Below are positions 29,626 to 39,569 of a DNA stretch of 64,000 nt, one piece after another. The DNA lies in the NCBI RefSeq assembly GCF_000187245.1, contig NC_027865.1:620001-684000 (forward strand). The letters run 5' to 3'. The position numbers and the translations under genes are program-made. The number at the start of each line of letters is the position of its first letter. Position 1 is the stretch's first letter. The notes under the pieces were generated by a model. That model was not told the DNA's origin. It saw only the letters and a program-made list of their open reading frames with translations, and did not search any database. The stretch comes from Ogataea parapolymorpha DL-1. Lineage: Eukaryota; Ascomycota; Pichiomycetes; Pichiales; Pichiaceae.

Positions 29626-29716
29626 TGAGAATAAAATAAAATAAATAAATATCTGATAGCTTAAATAAAGGCCCTAAAATATTCTTTTTGTTTCAATTTA
29701 GATCTGTAGCAGCCAA

Positions 29717-31705
29717 ATGAAATTCTTTTTTGCCATACGACGGTATTCGACTCCGTCAGCTGCCATTCGCTGGTTCTATGCCACAGATATCCCCGTTTCC
29801 AAGCCCAGAGGGTTCAATTACAAGCAAACGGAACGTCCCAGGAAATTTATCCCGTTTGCTAGGACCGATTCTGATAATCTGGAAGCAGCATTCCTTGCCT
29901 GGCAAAACGGAGAGAGTCCTAAGGAGGTGGCAGTAAATGAGGACCAATTGTTTGATTGCAATTTGGAGCAAATGATCATGCGGCCAGCCTATTGGGAAGG
30001 CCCTGCTTACGAGATACGCAGGGGACTTTGGTTTCTGGACAACATGCCGCTTCCGGCGCTAATTGCGGACCAGCTGGAGCAGAAATACAGGGAATTGGGC
30101 CCATATAACGAGTCCCAGGCATCAAATGAGCCCTTGACGGCTGAGATCACGTCGGAGGTGAGTTTGTACGAACGAGAAGGGAAGAAGTGGCCATTTGAAA
30201 AAGCGACCGATTTTGAGAAAGAGGACAAGATTGCGGTGTTCAAAGACCACAAGACGGCGTTCATGATCTCTAAAGACTCGAAAGTCGGCAAGCTTCAAAT
30301 CAAAAACTTCTATAAGCTGCCAGCACAGCAGGTTCTGGGCGCAGACACGGTCACTCGGGGATACGAGAAAGCGGAGCGGAAAAAAACAGAGGAGGCCCGT
30401 GAAGAAAAAATGGACGAAGAGAAGGACCTGCTGACCTCGTGGATGAAGAGCTGGACGGGACAGGCCAGCAACGAGCGGTTCCAGAAAGACATGGAGGCAG
30501 ATTACACAAACCCGAATTTTATAGCCAACTCCGGCGACCGAGAAGTGGATCATTTAATTCTGTGCATCCATGGGATTGGCCAGACGCTGAGCTACCGTTT
30601 CACATCGATCAACTTTGCCCACGACTGCAACAACATGAGAAGACAGTTCAAGCAGCTCTTCACCCATAACCCCAAATACGTGAAAATGGCCTACTCAGAA
30701 GATGAAATTGCCCGGCACAAAAATGACGGAAAGCTCAGCAACTGCAAGGTGCAGGTGCTGCCGATCATCTGGCGGTTTGACGTGGACTTCTCGCTAGATA
30801 AGATATTTGACGAATACGAGCAGGACGGACATCCGCGGCTGCCCACGTTGAACCAAATCAATATTGATGCGATCACACCACTGCGGCATCTTGCAGCAGA
30901 CGTGGTTATGGACATTTTACTTTTTTACGAGCCCCGTTTCAAGCAGCAAATTCTGTCCAGCGTCGTCAAATACGCCAATGCCATTTACGACAAGTATATG
31001 GAGCGTCATCCGCAATTTGATGGCAAGGTATCCCTGCTTGGCCACTCGCTAGGCTCTGCCATCTGTCTGGACATTTTGTGCTCCCAGCCGGACTCTGTTG
31101 AGGACATCGACCCTAAAAAACATCTCAAATTTCCGGTGGAGAATTTCTTTGGACTCGGCTCGCCGAATGGCGTGTTCAAGCTTATTCAGGGGCACAATAT
31201 CCGGGCCCGCGATAGTGCGAGCCACGACAATGTGAGCTCTCCAAAAGTCAGCAATTACTATAATATTTTTTACCCCACGGACCCGGTGGCCTACAGAGTC
31301 GAGCCTCTGGTGCATTCGTTGCTTGCAGGCGTCAAGCCCGAAACCATTTCTTTTGAGGATGACAGCCTCAACTCGCAGATCCAGTCTCTTGCCGAGCTGC
31401 CGAATAACTTGATAAACAACGAGTACTTGCGTCGTGCTATCAATTTTGCAGGACTTGGTGATGTGGCCCAGCTCGGCGAGAAACAGGATAAGAATCCGAA
31501 GCTTACCGAACAAAAGGAAATCCCTGACAACGTCAAGAAACTGCTGGAAGGGCTGAATCGCACGGGACGAGTGGATTACTCGCTGCCGCAAGGCTACTTC
31601 GACATTGACCTGATCAACGCGGTGGGGTCCCACATCCAGTATTTCGACGACCGCGATGTGATTGGATTTTTACTTAGGCAGCTGTGGCCGCCAAAGAAGC
31701 AGTAG
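29717..31705 (+). CDS. DDL1: DDHD-domain phospholipase A1, probably mitochondrial
   Basis: 662 residues. The N-terminus (MKFFFAIRRYSTPSAAIRWFYA) looks like a mitochondrial presequence. The lipase box GHSLGS puts the catalytic Ser at 444. The family sequences HLILCIHGIGQTLSYRF, FFGLGSPNGVFKLIQG and YNIFYPTDPVAYRVEPL are present, and the DDHD-type C-terminus ends near HIQYFDDRDVIGFLLRQLW. Ddl1 (YOR022C) of S. cerevisiae is a mitochondrial phospholipase A1 active on phosphatidic acid and cardiolipin-type lipids. Its length and presequence match. Other DDHD lipases are less likely because this is the yeast form. Confidence 0.85.
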   Translation: MKFFFAIRRYSTPSAAIRWFYATDIPVSKPRGFNYKQTERPRKFIPFARTDSDNLEAAFLAWQNGESPKEVAVNEDQLFDCNLEQMIMRPAYWEGPAYEIRRGLWFLDNMPLPALIADQLEQKYRELGPYNESQASNEPLTAEITSEVSLYEREGKKWPFEKATDFEKEDKIAVFKDHKTAFMISKDSKVGKLQIKNFYKLPAQQVLGADTVTRGYEKAERKKTEEAREEKMDEEKDLLTSWMKSWTGQASNERFQKDMEADYTNPNFIANSGDREVDHLILCIHGIGQTLSYRFTSINFAHDCNNMRRQFKQLFTHNPKYVKMAYSEDEIARHKNDGKLSNCKVQVLPIIWRFDVDFSLDKIFDEYEQDGHPRLPTLNQINIDAITPLRHLAADVVMDILLFYEPRFKQQILSSVVKYANAIYDKYMERHPQFDGKVSLLGHSLGSAICLDILCSQPDSVEDIDPKKHLKFPVENFFGLGSPNGVFKLIQGHNIRARDSASHDNVSSPKVSNYYNIFYPTDPVAYRVEPLVHSLLAGVKPETISFEDDSLNSQIQSLAELPNNLINNEYLRRAINFAGLGDVAQLGEKQDKNPKLTEQKEIPDNVKKLLEGLNRTGRVDYSLPQGYFDIDLINAVGSHIQYFDDRDVIGFLLRQLWPPKKQ

Positions 31706-32560
31706 AAGCTGGTCCCCAGGATTCTGGAGTAGCCTCGCGTTCTAGATTATAATGGCTACCGAATCTGTGTGGGCGGCGCACGACCTCGAAATAAAAGCTG
31801 GAAAATTTTTTAAATACTAGTTAGGTTACTACCAAGTACGCTTTCTTTTGGCGAAGAAAGTGCAGTTGGAAGTGCTGGCGATTTGTATGATGACAATGAG
31901 ATGCTGTGCACCAATCGGATGTACTCAAAATCATGACGAGACCATACCCTCATTTCTGAAATCAGTGCTGTTTTGCAGTATCTGTGTCGAGTCGCCAGAC
32001 TTGCTACTGCACACCATTTCTGCCGTCAATAGAAGCCGCAGATACGTGGTAACTGGTGTATGCTTATCTACAGGAGTTACGCCAAGGGGAAACTTATTTT
32101 GCGAGATAGTGCAGATTGTAGCGTGACCCTTGGGGAAGGCTGTGTAATTGTCGCAGAGAACGACTTGGCACTGTGTGCTGTTAGTCTGCTGGCCCCCGTC
32201 TCGTCTTGTCATTTCGTAGTTGGCATTGCTGCAAGGAATCTCGCTACCGAGTTCTCGTGCATATTCACTTGTTTTTAGCAAGAATAGAAAAATGCTGCTG
32301 CAGGTCGTATCTGTAGGCTACCATACACAATTGCCACTTTGCTTTTTCGTTCGGCTGCAACAATCCTGTCTCGCGCCACCATAATCGAGCCACCTGTACC
32401 AGATGCGTGGAAATTACTACTTTCTCAATTGAGTTGGAAGGTGGATGCAAACGTACGTTGACAGTGTCTCGCTTAAAAATGCACGCTATTAACTGCATAT
32501 CTCGTGGCCGCCTGCTGGAGCATTTAAAACGCCAGCTTTCGCCAGAGATGTCAAACTAGC
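31706..32560. other. 855-bp gap without a recognised gene
   Basis: The longest non-coding stretch. It carries an ATG-led 22-codon frame (31752-31820) that I do not recognise, a weak box C/D-like arrangement at 31880-31963, and several short frames of about 70-120 codons on both strands with no protein-like conservation visible. The last 60 bp before 32561 are the promoter end of the Ser-rich gene. It may include a decayed gene or long regulatory region; the sequence alone does not decide. Confidence 0.4.
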
Positions 32561-33208
32561 ATGTATTCAGCTTCCGTCACAGAGGCGTACGACTTGGAAG
32601 AGTGTCAACGCGCCATGAACAGCTTTTCGTTCCCAAAGCCGGAAGACTCGCCGCAGAAGTCTCGCAGAAGCTCTAATTATTTAAACACTCCTCAGACCCC
32701 GACCATCCAAGAATCCGACAACGAGAGCGACGAAAAAAACCTTTGGCAAGCCGACGTGTCGCCGCTCCAGCACGCCGGCAGCCGCAAGAAGCTCAAGTAC
32801 GACAAGTACGAGCAGCCGCGCACCATTTTGCTGGCCAGCTCTTTTGGCGAGCTCTCGCTCAAACCGCACCAAAGACACCAGTCGCTGCATCGGCCCTCGT
32901 CCGCATCTGAATACTCCAGTCCCGCCTCGCCCAGACAGCACCGTAGATCGCTAAGCCGCACCGGAGCGGCCATCCAGGATGACCTCGCCAGTGTCCTAGG
33001 ACGCTCTTCCAGCTCGCTGAGATCGCCCGTGAGCTCTGTGCATTCATCGCCAAAAGCAGAGCCCGCAATGACGGACGAGTGTCTCTGCTCGCCGCTCCTG
33101 AAGGAGGAGAAGTCGCGGATGGACAGTTTCAGTTTTGGAGCACGGCCCAAGTACGACAACCTTCCGCAGGAGCTGATTGACCTGGACAAGGTGGAGCATT
33201 ATAGTTGA
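32561..33208 (+). CDS. Hypothetical Ser-rich, mostly disordered protein
   Basis: 215 residues, not recognised. It is rich in Ser, Pro, Lys and Arg and has several candidate phosphorylation and SH3-type motifs (SPQKSRRSSNYLNTPQTPTI, SSASEYSSPASPRQHRRSLSR, SSLRSPVSSVHSS). A more ordered segment (DKYEQPRTILLASSFGELSLK, about 85-105) and the acidic C-terminal helix (YDNLPQELIDLDKVEHYS) may be interaction sites. No catalytic motif or membrane helix. The frame is intact and codon use resembles neighbours, so it is probably real, with a signalling or cell-polarity role only a guess. It is converging with ARG4, 37 bp between stops. Confidence 0.65.
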   Translation: MYSASVTEAYDLEECQRAMNSFSFPKPEDSPQKSRRSSNYLNTPQTPTIQESDNESDEKNLWQADVSPLQHAGSRKKLKYDKYEQPRTILLASSFGELSLKPHQRHQSLHRPSSASEYSSPASPRQHRRSLSRTGAAIQDDLASVLGRSSSSLRSPVSSVHSSPKAEPAMTDECLCSPLLKEEKSRMDSFSFGARPKYDNLPQELIDLDKVEHYS

Positions 33209-33245
33209 TGTATACCGTGGAGCATTAGTTAATCAATACCCGTAT

Positions 33246-34643
33246 TTATTTGTTGAGTGTCTGTTTCAGCTGGGCCAGCTGCTTGAGCACCGCACTCTTG
33301 GCAGTACCTCCGGTAGCCGTTCTTCTCTCGACGCTGGCCTCGAAGTCGAACGTCTCGAAGACGTTTTCCTCGAACCTTGGATCGATCTGCTGGAATTGCG
33401 CCAAGGTCAGCTTGTCGATGCCGCTCAGTTGCTCCTCCTCGGCCTTGCGCACACACTCGCCCGAAATGTGGTGGGTTTCTCTGAACGGAACACCTTTTCT
33501 GACGAGATAGTCGGCCAGATCGGTAGCCAGCATGTCCATCGATAGAGCAGCCTTCATTTTGGCCGCGTCGATGCTGAGCGTCGACACCACGCCTGTCGCA
33601 ATCAGAATCGAGTGCTCCACGGTTGTCAGACTGTCAAAGAGCGGCTCTTTGTCCTCCTGCATGTCTTTATTGTAGGTGGACGGAATCGACTTGATTGACA
33701 TCATAAAGCCGGCCAGCGAGCCGAAAACACGGCCAGATTTTCCACGCAACAGTTCCAGCGAGTCGGGGTTCTTTTTTTGCGGCATCAAGGACGAGCCGGT
33801 TGAATACGCGTCCGCAAGCTTGACGAAACCAAATTCTCCGCTGGAATAAATAATCAGGTCCTCGCTAAATCTAGAGATGTGGTTCATGAACAGCGACGAC
33901 CAAAACATCGTTTCCACAACAAAGTCTCTGTCGCTGACGGCCACGAGCGAGTTGCCAATGACGCCCGAAAAGCCCAGTCCTGCGGCCAGGAACTCTCTGT
34001 CGATGCCGTACGGATGGCCAGCAAGAGCACCCGAACCGAGCGGCGAAACGTTCACTCTCTCGATCAGCTGCTGCAACCGCTTGTAGTCCTCGGTGAAATA
34101 CGTCGCATACATGCTGATCCAGTGTGCCCATCTGATTGGCTGAGCTTTTTGCAAATGGGTGTAGCCTGGCATCAGCACGTCGATCTCCTTCTCGGCACGC
34201 GCCACCATGACCTCAATCAGCGACTTGAGCAGCACAGCCAGCTTCTTGAGCTCTTCTCTGACGTAGATCCGCATGTCGGTGGCCACCTGGTCGTTTCTGG
34301 ACCGGCCTGTGTGCACCTTGCCAGCAATATTGCGGCCGATGATCTCGCCGAGCCGGCGCTCGTTGGCCGTGTGAATGTCCTCATCACCGGGCTTCTCCAC
34401 AAACTTGCCATCCGCCCACTCCTTGTGGATCTGCTTGAGCCCCCGGTGAATCTCAGACAGCTCCTCGGACGTCAAAAGACCCAGTTTGTGCAGTCCCTGC
34501 GTGTACACCCTGGTGCCCTCGAGGTCGGCCGCATACATCTTCTGGTCGTACGGCAGCGACGCGTTGTAAAGGTCCATGAGCGGGTCGGTCGCTCCTGTGA
34601 AACGGCCGCCCCAAAGTCTCGACTCAGCTGGTTTTTCAGTCAT
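33246..34643 (-). CDS. ARG4: Argininosuccinate lyase
   Basis: 465 residues, against 463 in S. cerevisiae. It cleaves argininosuccinate to arginine and fumarate, the last step of arginine synthesis. The signature [12 protein letters not shown] is at 283-294 and carries the catalytic serine loop; T162-H163 ([10 protein letters not shown]) supply the active-site His. [13 protein letters not shown] at 111-123 and the opening LWGGRFTG are also family hallmarks. It is a cytosolic homotetramer in related yeasts. The divergent promoter shared with ERG26 is only 112 bp and has no obvious TGACTC Gcn4 site outside the coding regions. Confidence 0.96.
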   Translation of the reverse strand: MTEKPAESRLWGGRFTGATDPLMDLYNASLPYDQKMYAADLEGTRVYTQGLHKLGLLTSEELSEIHRGLKQIHKEWADGKFVEKPGDEDIHTANERRLGEIIGRNIAGKVHTGRSRNDQVATDMRIYVREELKKLAVLLKSLIEVMVARAEKEIDVLMPGYTHLQKAQPIRWAHWISMYATYFTEDYKRLQQLIERVNVSPLGSGALAGHPYGIDREFLAAGLGFSGVIGNSLVAVSDRDFVVETMFWSSLFMNHISRFSEDLIIYSSGEFGFVKLADAYSTGSSLMPQKKNPDSLELLRGKSGRVFGSLAGFMMSIKSIPSTYNKDMQEDKEPLFDSLTTVEHSILIATGVVSTLSIDAAKMKAALSMDMLATDLADYLVRKGVPFRETHHISGECVRKAEEEQLSGIDKLTLAQFQQIDPRFEENVFETFDFEASVERRTATGGTAKSAVLKQLAQLKQTLNK

Positions 34644-34755
34644 TAATTAAAAAGATTTTCAGGTGCAACGCGGAAAAGTGCACATTACCTAGTTGGTCAC
34701 CGTCGCGTCGAAAAGAAGAAAAATTCACTTCTCTCGTTAATTTTTACTTTATACG

Positions 34756-35805
34756 ATGGCTCTGGATTCTGTGCTTTTGGTGGGAGGAGCAGGCTTTTTG
34801 GGACTGCATTTGATCGAACAGTTTTGGCAGCTTGAAAATCGGCCCCAGATCCACGTGTTTGACGTGCGGCCACTGCCCGAAAATATCTCCAAGTACTTCA
34901 CCTTCGACCCTGCCCAGATCGACGTGTTTGTGGGAGACCTGACCTCCGAAAAGGACGTCAAGGACGCTATCGACCGGTTCCAGCCACAGGTTATTGTGCA
35001 CTCGGCGTCCCCAATGCATGGCCTCGCCCAAGAAGTGTACGAAAAGGTCAACGTGCGCGGCACTGCCAACCTGCTCCAATGCGCGAAGCAGAAAAAAGTG
35101 CCTGCTCTGGTGTACACCTCGTCGGCTGGCGTGATCTTCAATGGACAGGACGTTTATAACGCGGACGAAAGATGGCCTATTCCAGAGGTCCCAATGGACG
35201 GCTACAATGAAACCAAGGCAGTTGCCGAGAAACTGGTGATGGAGGCTAACTCGCCAGAAGAACACTTCTACACCGTTTGTCTGCGGCCGGCGGGCATTTT
35301 TGGGCCAGGCGACCGTCAGCTTGTCCCTGGTCTGCGTCAGGTGCTGCGCAGGGGCCAGAGCAAGTTCCAGGTCGGCGACAACAACAATCTGTTTGACTGG
35401 AGCTACGCCGGCAACGTTGCGGACGCGCACGTTTTGGCAGCCCAGAAACTGCTGGACCCGGAGTCTGCCGCCGTTGTTGGCGGCGAGACGTTTTTCGTGA
35501 CCAACGACGCCCCTACGTATTTCTGGACGCTCGCCAGAACCGTGTGGAAGGCCGACGGCCACATCGACAAGAAAAATATTGTTTTGAGCCGGCCAGTGGC
35601 CATTGCAATTGGCTATGTGTCGGAGCTTGTGTGTGGCTTGATTGGTAAGGAGCCCGGGCTCACGCCATTCCGCGTCAAAATGGCCTGTGCCAACAGATAT
35701 CACAATATCTCCAAGGCCAAGGAATTACTCGGATACAGGCCCAAAGTGAGTCTTGCTGACGGCATAAAATACACGCTGGACTGGATGGACGAGACCAAGG
35801 CATAA
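34756..35805 (+). CDS. ERG26: C-3 sterol dehydrogenase (decarboxylating)
   Basis: 349 residues, the same length as S. cerevisiae Erg26. An N-terminal Rossmann fold binds NAD(P) through G10-G-A-G-F-L-G16 and the enzyme belongs to the 3-beta-HSD/SDR family, with the active-site Y150-x3-K154 (YNETK) and nearby Ser 122-123. With Erg25 and Erg27 it removes the C-4 methyl groups in ergosterol synthesis at the ER. DWSYAGNVADAHVLAAQKLL and PVAIAIGYVSELVCGL are the typical later segments. The stop lies 8 bp from the VPS8 stop on the other strand. Confidence 0.93.
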   Translation: MALDSVLLVGGAGFLGLHLIEQFWQLENRPQIHVFDVRPLPENISKYFTFDPAQIDVFVGDLTSEKDVKDAIDRFQPQVIVHSASPMHGLAQEVYEKVNVRGTANLLQCAKQKKVPALVYTSSAGVIFNGQDVYNADERWPIPEVPMDGYNETKAVAEKLVMEANSPEEHFYTVCLRPAGIFGPGDRQLVPGLRQVLRRGQSKFQVGDNNNLFDWSYAGNVADAHVLAAQKLLDPESAAVVGGETFFVTNDAPTYFWTLARTVWKADGHIDKKNIVLSRPVAIAIGYVSELVCGLIGKEPGLTPFRVKMACANRYHNISKAKELLGYRPKVSLADGIKYTLDWMDETKA

Positions 35806-35813
35806 ATGTAGAT

Positions 35814-38800
35814 CTATTTGTCTCTACACAGGATACACTCCTTCTCCACGCCCATGTTATGTAGGCATCTTGTATGATAACCGTGACGACATTGGAACAC
35901 CATGATATTTGCGTCGATCGACGCGCGCACGACGCCCTGCAAACGGCACTCCTGCCACGCATCAAACACCTGGGCGCTCACCTTGGACCCCCAGATCGGC
36001 TTGCCGCACACCTCGCACTCCAGGTTGGCGAGCGACCAGCCCGTTTCTCTTTTCGCCTGTAGCACCATCAGTTCCTGGAAAATGTCGTTGTTCACCAGCC
36101 GCAAGATAATTTCGTAGATCACCTCCTGGTGAGAATAGGCCTGGAATATCTCGTCTAGCACGGGCCGCACCTCTTGTAGCGTTGTGAGCTGGACAGAAGA
36201 ACGCGTCAGGAACGTGTTGAAGATGCGGGAAAACGAGTCTGAGTGGTCTCTTTTGATGTTAATTAGCGTAGTGAATGCGTCCTGGACCAGTCGCTTAAAA
36301 CTGTCCAGTAACGGCCCCTCGGCCGCCACAAAAAATCCAACCGCAGTCTCTACAAGCCGCAGATACAGTCTCTCGTCTGGCTGAAGATCCTGCGACAGGT
36401 CTGGAGTGAGCTGGGATTCGCTAATGATGTCAAAGCCGAGATACAAATACCTCCAAAGGACGTCGCTGTTGTCTGCATTTTTGAGGTGCGTGGCGCAGTA
36501 GGTCAAGGCCTGGATGATATCCTCGACGGCCTGTTCGGTTTCGTTTGCTCTGCGGTGGATTTCGACAATCGTCTCGAACTGCTGATTTTCTCTCAGAAAA
36601 TGCATCAATTTCTCGTTCACCTTGCAACCTAGCACAAAGTGCTTGAGATTGGCAGGCTCGTGCTCAAGCAGACACTCTGCGTAGGCAACTTCCATCTCCG
36701 AAGATACTTCGAGTCCACTCTGAGAGCGGATATCGAACACTGCTCTCAGATATTCGTATTTCTGCGGCTGAGACAGCTCCAGGGCCTTGGAGTTGAGCTT
36801 TTGACAGTGCTCGGAGAAAACTTTGGCGGCAGCAGCAGGATCGGTGCAGAATTCAGTGAAATGGCGTTCCAGAAACTGCTCCACGTCGAGCCTTTCGCCA
36901 GGGTTGTTTCTGACGAGTCTGAAACAGCGTTCTAATATCTCCATGGCCTTTGGCCTGTTTTTCTGCTCAATCCAAAGCTCCAGCAATTTGAGCGCACGCT
37001 GCTCAGATTGATAGATGCTCACGAGTGCGTTGTAAAACCCGGCAGACTCCAGCAACGGTACCAAGGACGTGCTGGGCTTGTGCACAGAAAGGAGGCTCTG
37101 CAGACTCAATTCGCATTCCTCCTTGAGCTCTGGAACGGGATACGCACAGAGATCGCGAATTACGGACTCCAGCAAAGAATTCGAGAGTCGAATGAACTGC
37201 ATGTATTTGGGATAGTTCCGGGCAATGAAAATAGCCAAATACGTCTGGTACTCCTTGCCAAAGTCGTTCTCGCCAAATATGCCCATCAGGACGTCAAGTA
37301 TGTATTGACGGCTCACTTTCAGCTCGTAAGTGTCTGAGTTGCTGGAAAAACCAAACACTTCGTTGTCGTTGAGAAAAGTGTCCTCGAAAACTTCGTTCAG
37401 ACACCGGAAAAAGAGAGCTCCATCGTGTTTCAGCAGCAGAAAAAGGTACGGGAACGCAGGCTCGTCGACTACGTTTTCTTCGTCGACAATGTGGAATTTT
37501 GGAGTCCCGCGGGGCCACGAAACGGCTGCTCCGCTGAAAAGCACATAATAAATATTTTTTCTCGCTGTCTCGCTCGTTCTATAGTTAATCGGCTTTTCGG
37601 TCGGATACTGTCTTCCAGTCAAAATGTACGCTATGTATGCATACACGTAGTCGGAATCACGGTAGGCCGGCTCATGGCTATGCTTTTTCAAAGCTTTCAA
37701 AGCGTCTATGAGTGGGGTGATATAGTCTTCCAACATGGTGTTCCAAATGTATGCTAGCGAGTCGTTCAAGTGGTTTTCGCGACACAGAGTGATGGTCAGG
37801 TCAATATCCAACTGTTTCAAATCCAAGAAACAAATCATTTCCTCCAGAGTATGGCCTCTGCCGTCATAGACATAGCGAGCTACCATTTTGCGCAGCACGA
37901 CAGGAGGCAGGACTGTAATCTCTTGTTTACGGATGAACTTCTCCAGAATGCCAAAATAAACATCCTCGAGCCCATTGGCCACGTATCTCTCAAACAGCTG
38001 CTCGTAGACGGCCGGATCCGGTTTCAGACTGACACAGACTCTAAATGCAGTGGCTAGGAATTGAGCAAGAACGTCTTTGCGTGCCATAGGTTCCATCGCA
38101 AGAACCGACTGGTCGGTGAAGATGTATTTTGAAGACGCTTCGAGCATCTGCATGATGTGATGGTGCATTTTCTGATGACGCTCGTCGTCATCTTTTGGCA
38201 ATCCGATTAAAACCAGATCGCATTGTCCATCGTACTGAATGCGCGCCGTCTCCAGCGCGTTAATGTACTGGCCCGACTGTAGCAACTCAAACAGCTCGTC
38301 TGCCCAGTTGCGTGGGGAGCCCAAAAACGTCTGATATTTTCCCAGAATAAATAGTTTTCCTCGAAAAACTGCACTCGTAGCTGCAAAGCTGCGATGCTGC
38401 GAGTTTGCCAGCCGATGCTTCACGTGCTTGTTCATCACGTCCTGTTCAGTAAGAACATGTAGTTTTTCCCGCGAAAGACAGAAAAGGCGCTGCGAAACGG
38501 TCAGCACCACCAGAACCTTGGCATTCAGCCAATGTATGGCAACTATGGGCTCCTGGCACGGGTATCTGCGTTTATTCTCGTACCGGAGCAATACAGACTC
38601 GCTTTTGTGCTCATCAACAAATCTCTCCGCCACAACGTCTATCAAAGTCAGCACGTTGCCCCACGAATACGCCAGGGCGGGAAACTCTTTGGTAGCAGGA
38701 AACCACTGGGCGCAACCGAACGTGTCAGTCTCGGCGAGAATTTTGGGTTTCCCCACTCTGAAATGGGTCTGCACTTCGGGATCTGTCGATAAAACCGTCA

Positions 38801-39485
38801 GTCCAGACGGCGACATCAGCGCGAGAACGCCCATGGTGTCTGTAGGGTAAGCCACGGGGCCCATCAACAGCTGTGCAGAAGCGAGGACATTTTCCGCCAG
38901 TGTTCGCGACCGGCAGCTGAATCCAAATAGCGTGCGTGTGGCGTGGTGGTACACAAGCCTTCCGTCGTCCGTGGTGCTCAGAAGAGCCGAATGGCGTTTG
39001 CCGATAAACGAAAGCGTGGATATCGGGCTGTTGAGCGAGTCAAAGCTGTGGGAAGGCCTGTCCTGGTTCGAAAGCTCGTAAATGCTCACTCGGCCCGTTC
39101 TGTGGCCCACAGCCAGCGAATTAGAGTCCAGCGAAAACGAGATCGCTGTGATGGGCACTCCGGTAAAGAAGGCGGCCTCCAGAGACTGGTCGTAGTTGAA
39201 CACCAGCACGTGACCCTTGGATGTTCCAAAGGCAATATATTTAGCGCAAACCGCAAGACACACCGGCTCGCCCTGTTGTTCGAGCTGCTGCAGATTCTCA
39301 AAAAGCCGGGACGTGATCTTTTTAAGGGTGATCAGTTGTATAGCGTCGCGATCAGAAGGGCTTCCATACAACGACGGAGACTGCGACCGCTCCAGCGGCT
39401 CCAATTCGTGTCCTGCAGCAAGGCTGTCGCCATTTCTGGCTACTCGCGACTGCAACCGGTGGTCAAAGTTGAACTGTGCCGGCAT
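35814..39485 (-). CDS. VPS8: CORVET tethering complex subunit Vps8
   Basis: 1223 residues. An N-terminal beta-propeller (about 60-400: YIAFGTSKGHVLVFNYD, SNSLAVGHRTGRVSIYEL) is followed by a long alpha-helical solenoid and a C-terminal RING-like zinc domain at 1157-1223. The latter has C-x2-C (CEVCGKPIW), CRHGYHTRC and CILC. The order and length match yeast Vps8 (1274). Vps8 binds the endosomal Rab Vps21 and, with Vps3 and the class C core, tethers early endosomes. The RING is likely structural rather than a ligase. Confidence 0.9.
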   Translation of the reverse strand: MPAQFNFDHRLQSRVARNGDSLAAGHELEPLERSQSPSLYGSPSDRDAIQLITLKKITSRLFENLQQLEQQGEPVCLAVCAKYIAFGTSKGHVLVFNYDQSLEAAFFTGVPITAISFSLDSNSLAVGHRTGRVSIYELSNQDRPSHSFDSLNSPISTLSFIGKRHSALLSTTDDGRLVYHHATRTLFGFSCRSRTLAENVLASAQLLMGPVAYPTDTMGVLALMSPSGLTVLSTDPEVQTHFRVGKPKILAETDTFGCAQWFPATKEFPALAYSWGNVLTLIDVVAERFVDEHKSESVLLRYENKRRYPCQEPIVAIHWLNAKVLVVLTVSQRLFCLSREKLHVLTEQDVMNKHVKHRLANSQHRSFAATSAVFRGKLFILGKYQTFLGSPRNWADELFELLQSGQYINALETARIQYDGQCDLVLIGLPKDDDERHQKMHHHIMQMLEASSKYIFTDQSVLAMEPMARKDVLAQFLATAFRVCVSLKPDPAVYEQLFERYVANGLEDVYFGILEKFIRKQEITVLPPVVLRKMVARYVYDGRGHTLEEMICFLDLKQLDIDLTITLCRENHLNDSLAYIWNTMLEDYITPLIDALKALKKHSHEPAYRDSDYVYAYIAYILTGRQYPTEKPINYRTSETARKNIYYVLFSGAAVSWPRGTPKFHIVDEENVVDEPAFPYLFLLLKHDGALFFRCLNEVFEDTFLNDNEVFGFSSNSDTYELKVSRQYILDVLMGIFGENDFGKEYQTYLAIFIARNYPKYMQFIRLSNSLLESVIRDLCAYPVPELKEECELSLQSLLSVHKPSTSLVPLLESAGFYNALVSIYQSEQRALKLLELWIEQKNRPKAMEILERCFRLVRNNPGERLDVEQFLERHFTEFCTDPAAAAKVFSEHCQKLNSKALELSQPQKYEYLRAVFDIRSQSGLEVSSEMEVAYAECLLEHEPANLKHFVLGCKVNEKLMHFLRENQQFETIVEIHRRANETEQAVEDIIQALTYCATHLKNADNSDVLWRYLYLGFDIISESQLTPDLSQDLQPDERLYLRLVETAVGFFVAAEGPLLDSFKRLVQDAFTTLINIKRDHSDSFSRIFNTFLTRSSVQLTTLQEVRPVLDEIFQAYSHQEVIYEIILRLVNNDIFQELMVLQAKRETGWSLANLECEVCGKPIWGSKVSAQVFDAWQECRLQGVVRASIDANIMVFQCRHGYHTRCLHNMGVEKECILCRDK

Positions 39486-39569
39486 GAGATATAATTAAAC
39501 GAATTATTTATTTTATACACCGCCTCCCTCCACGCAAGACAAAATATAGAATAAATTTGGATTATTTCT

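Noticed and set aside
31752..31820. 22-codon ATG-led frame after DDL1
   Set aside because: No recognisable similarity, no splice signals and no evident promoter; kept only as a note in the gap description.
31930..31950. Eight-base complementarity of the snoRNA-like region to an 18S rRNA segment
   Set aside because: The match is short and not adjacent to box D, so it would not guide methylation by the known rule.
34644..34755. Gcn4 site in the ARG4/ERG26 promoter
   Set aside because: A GACTCA-like sequence appears only inside the ARG4 coding region; none was found in the 112-bp promoter.
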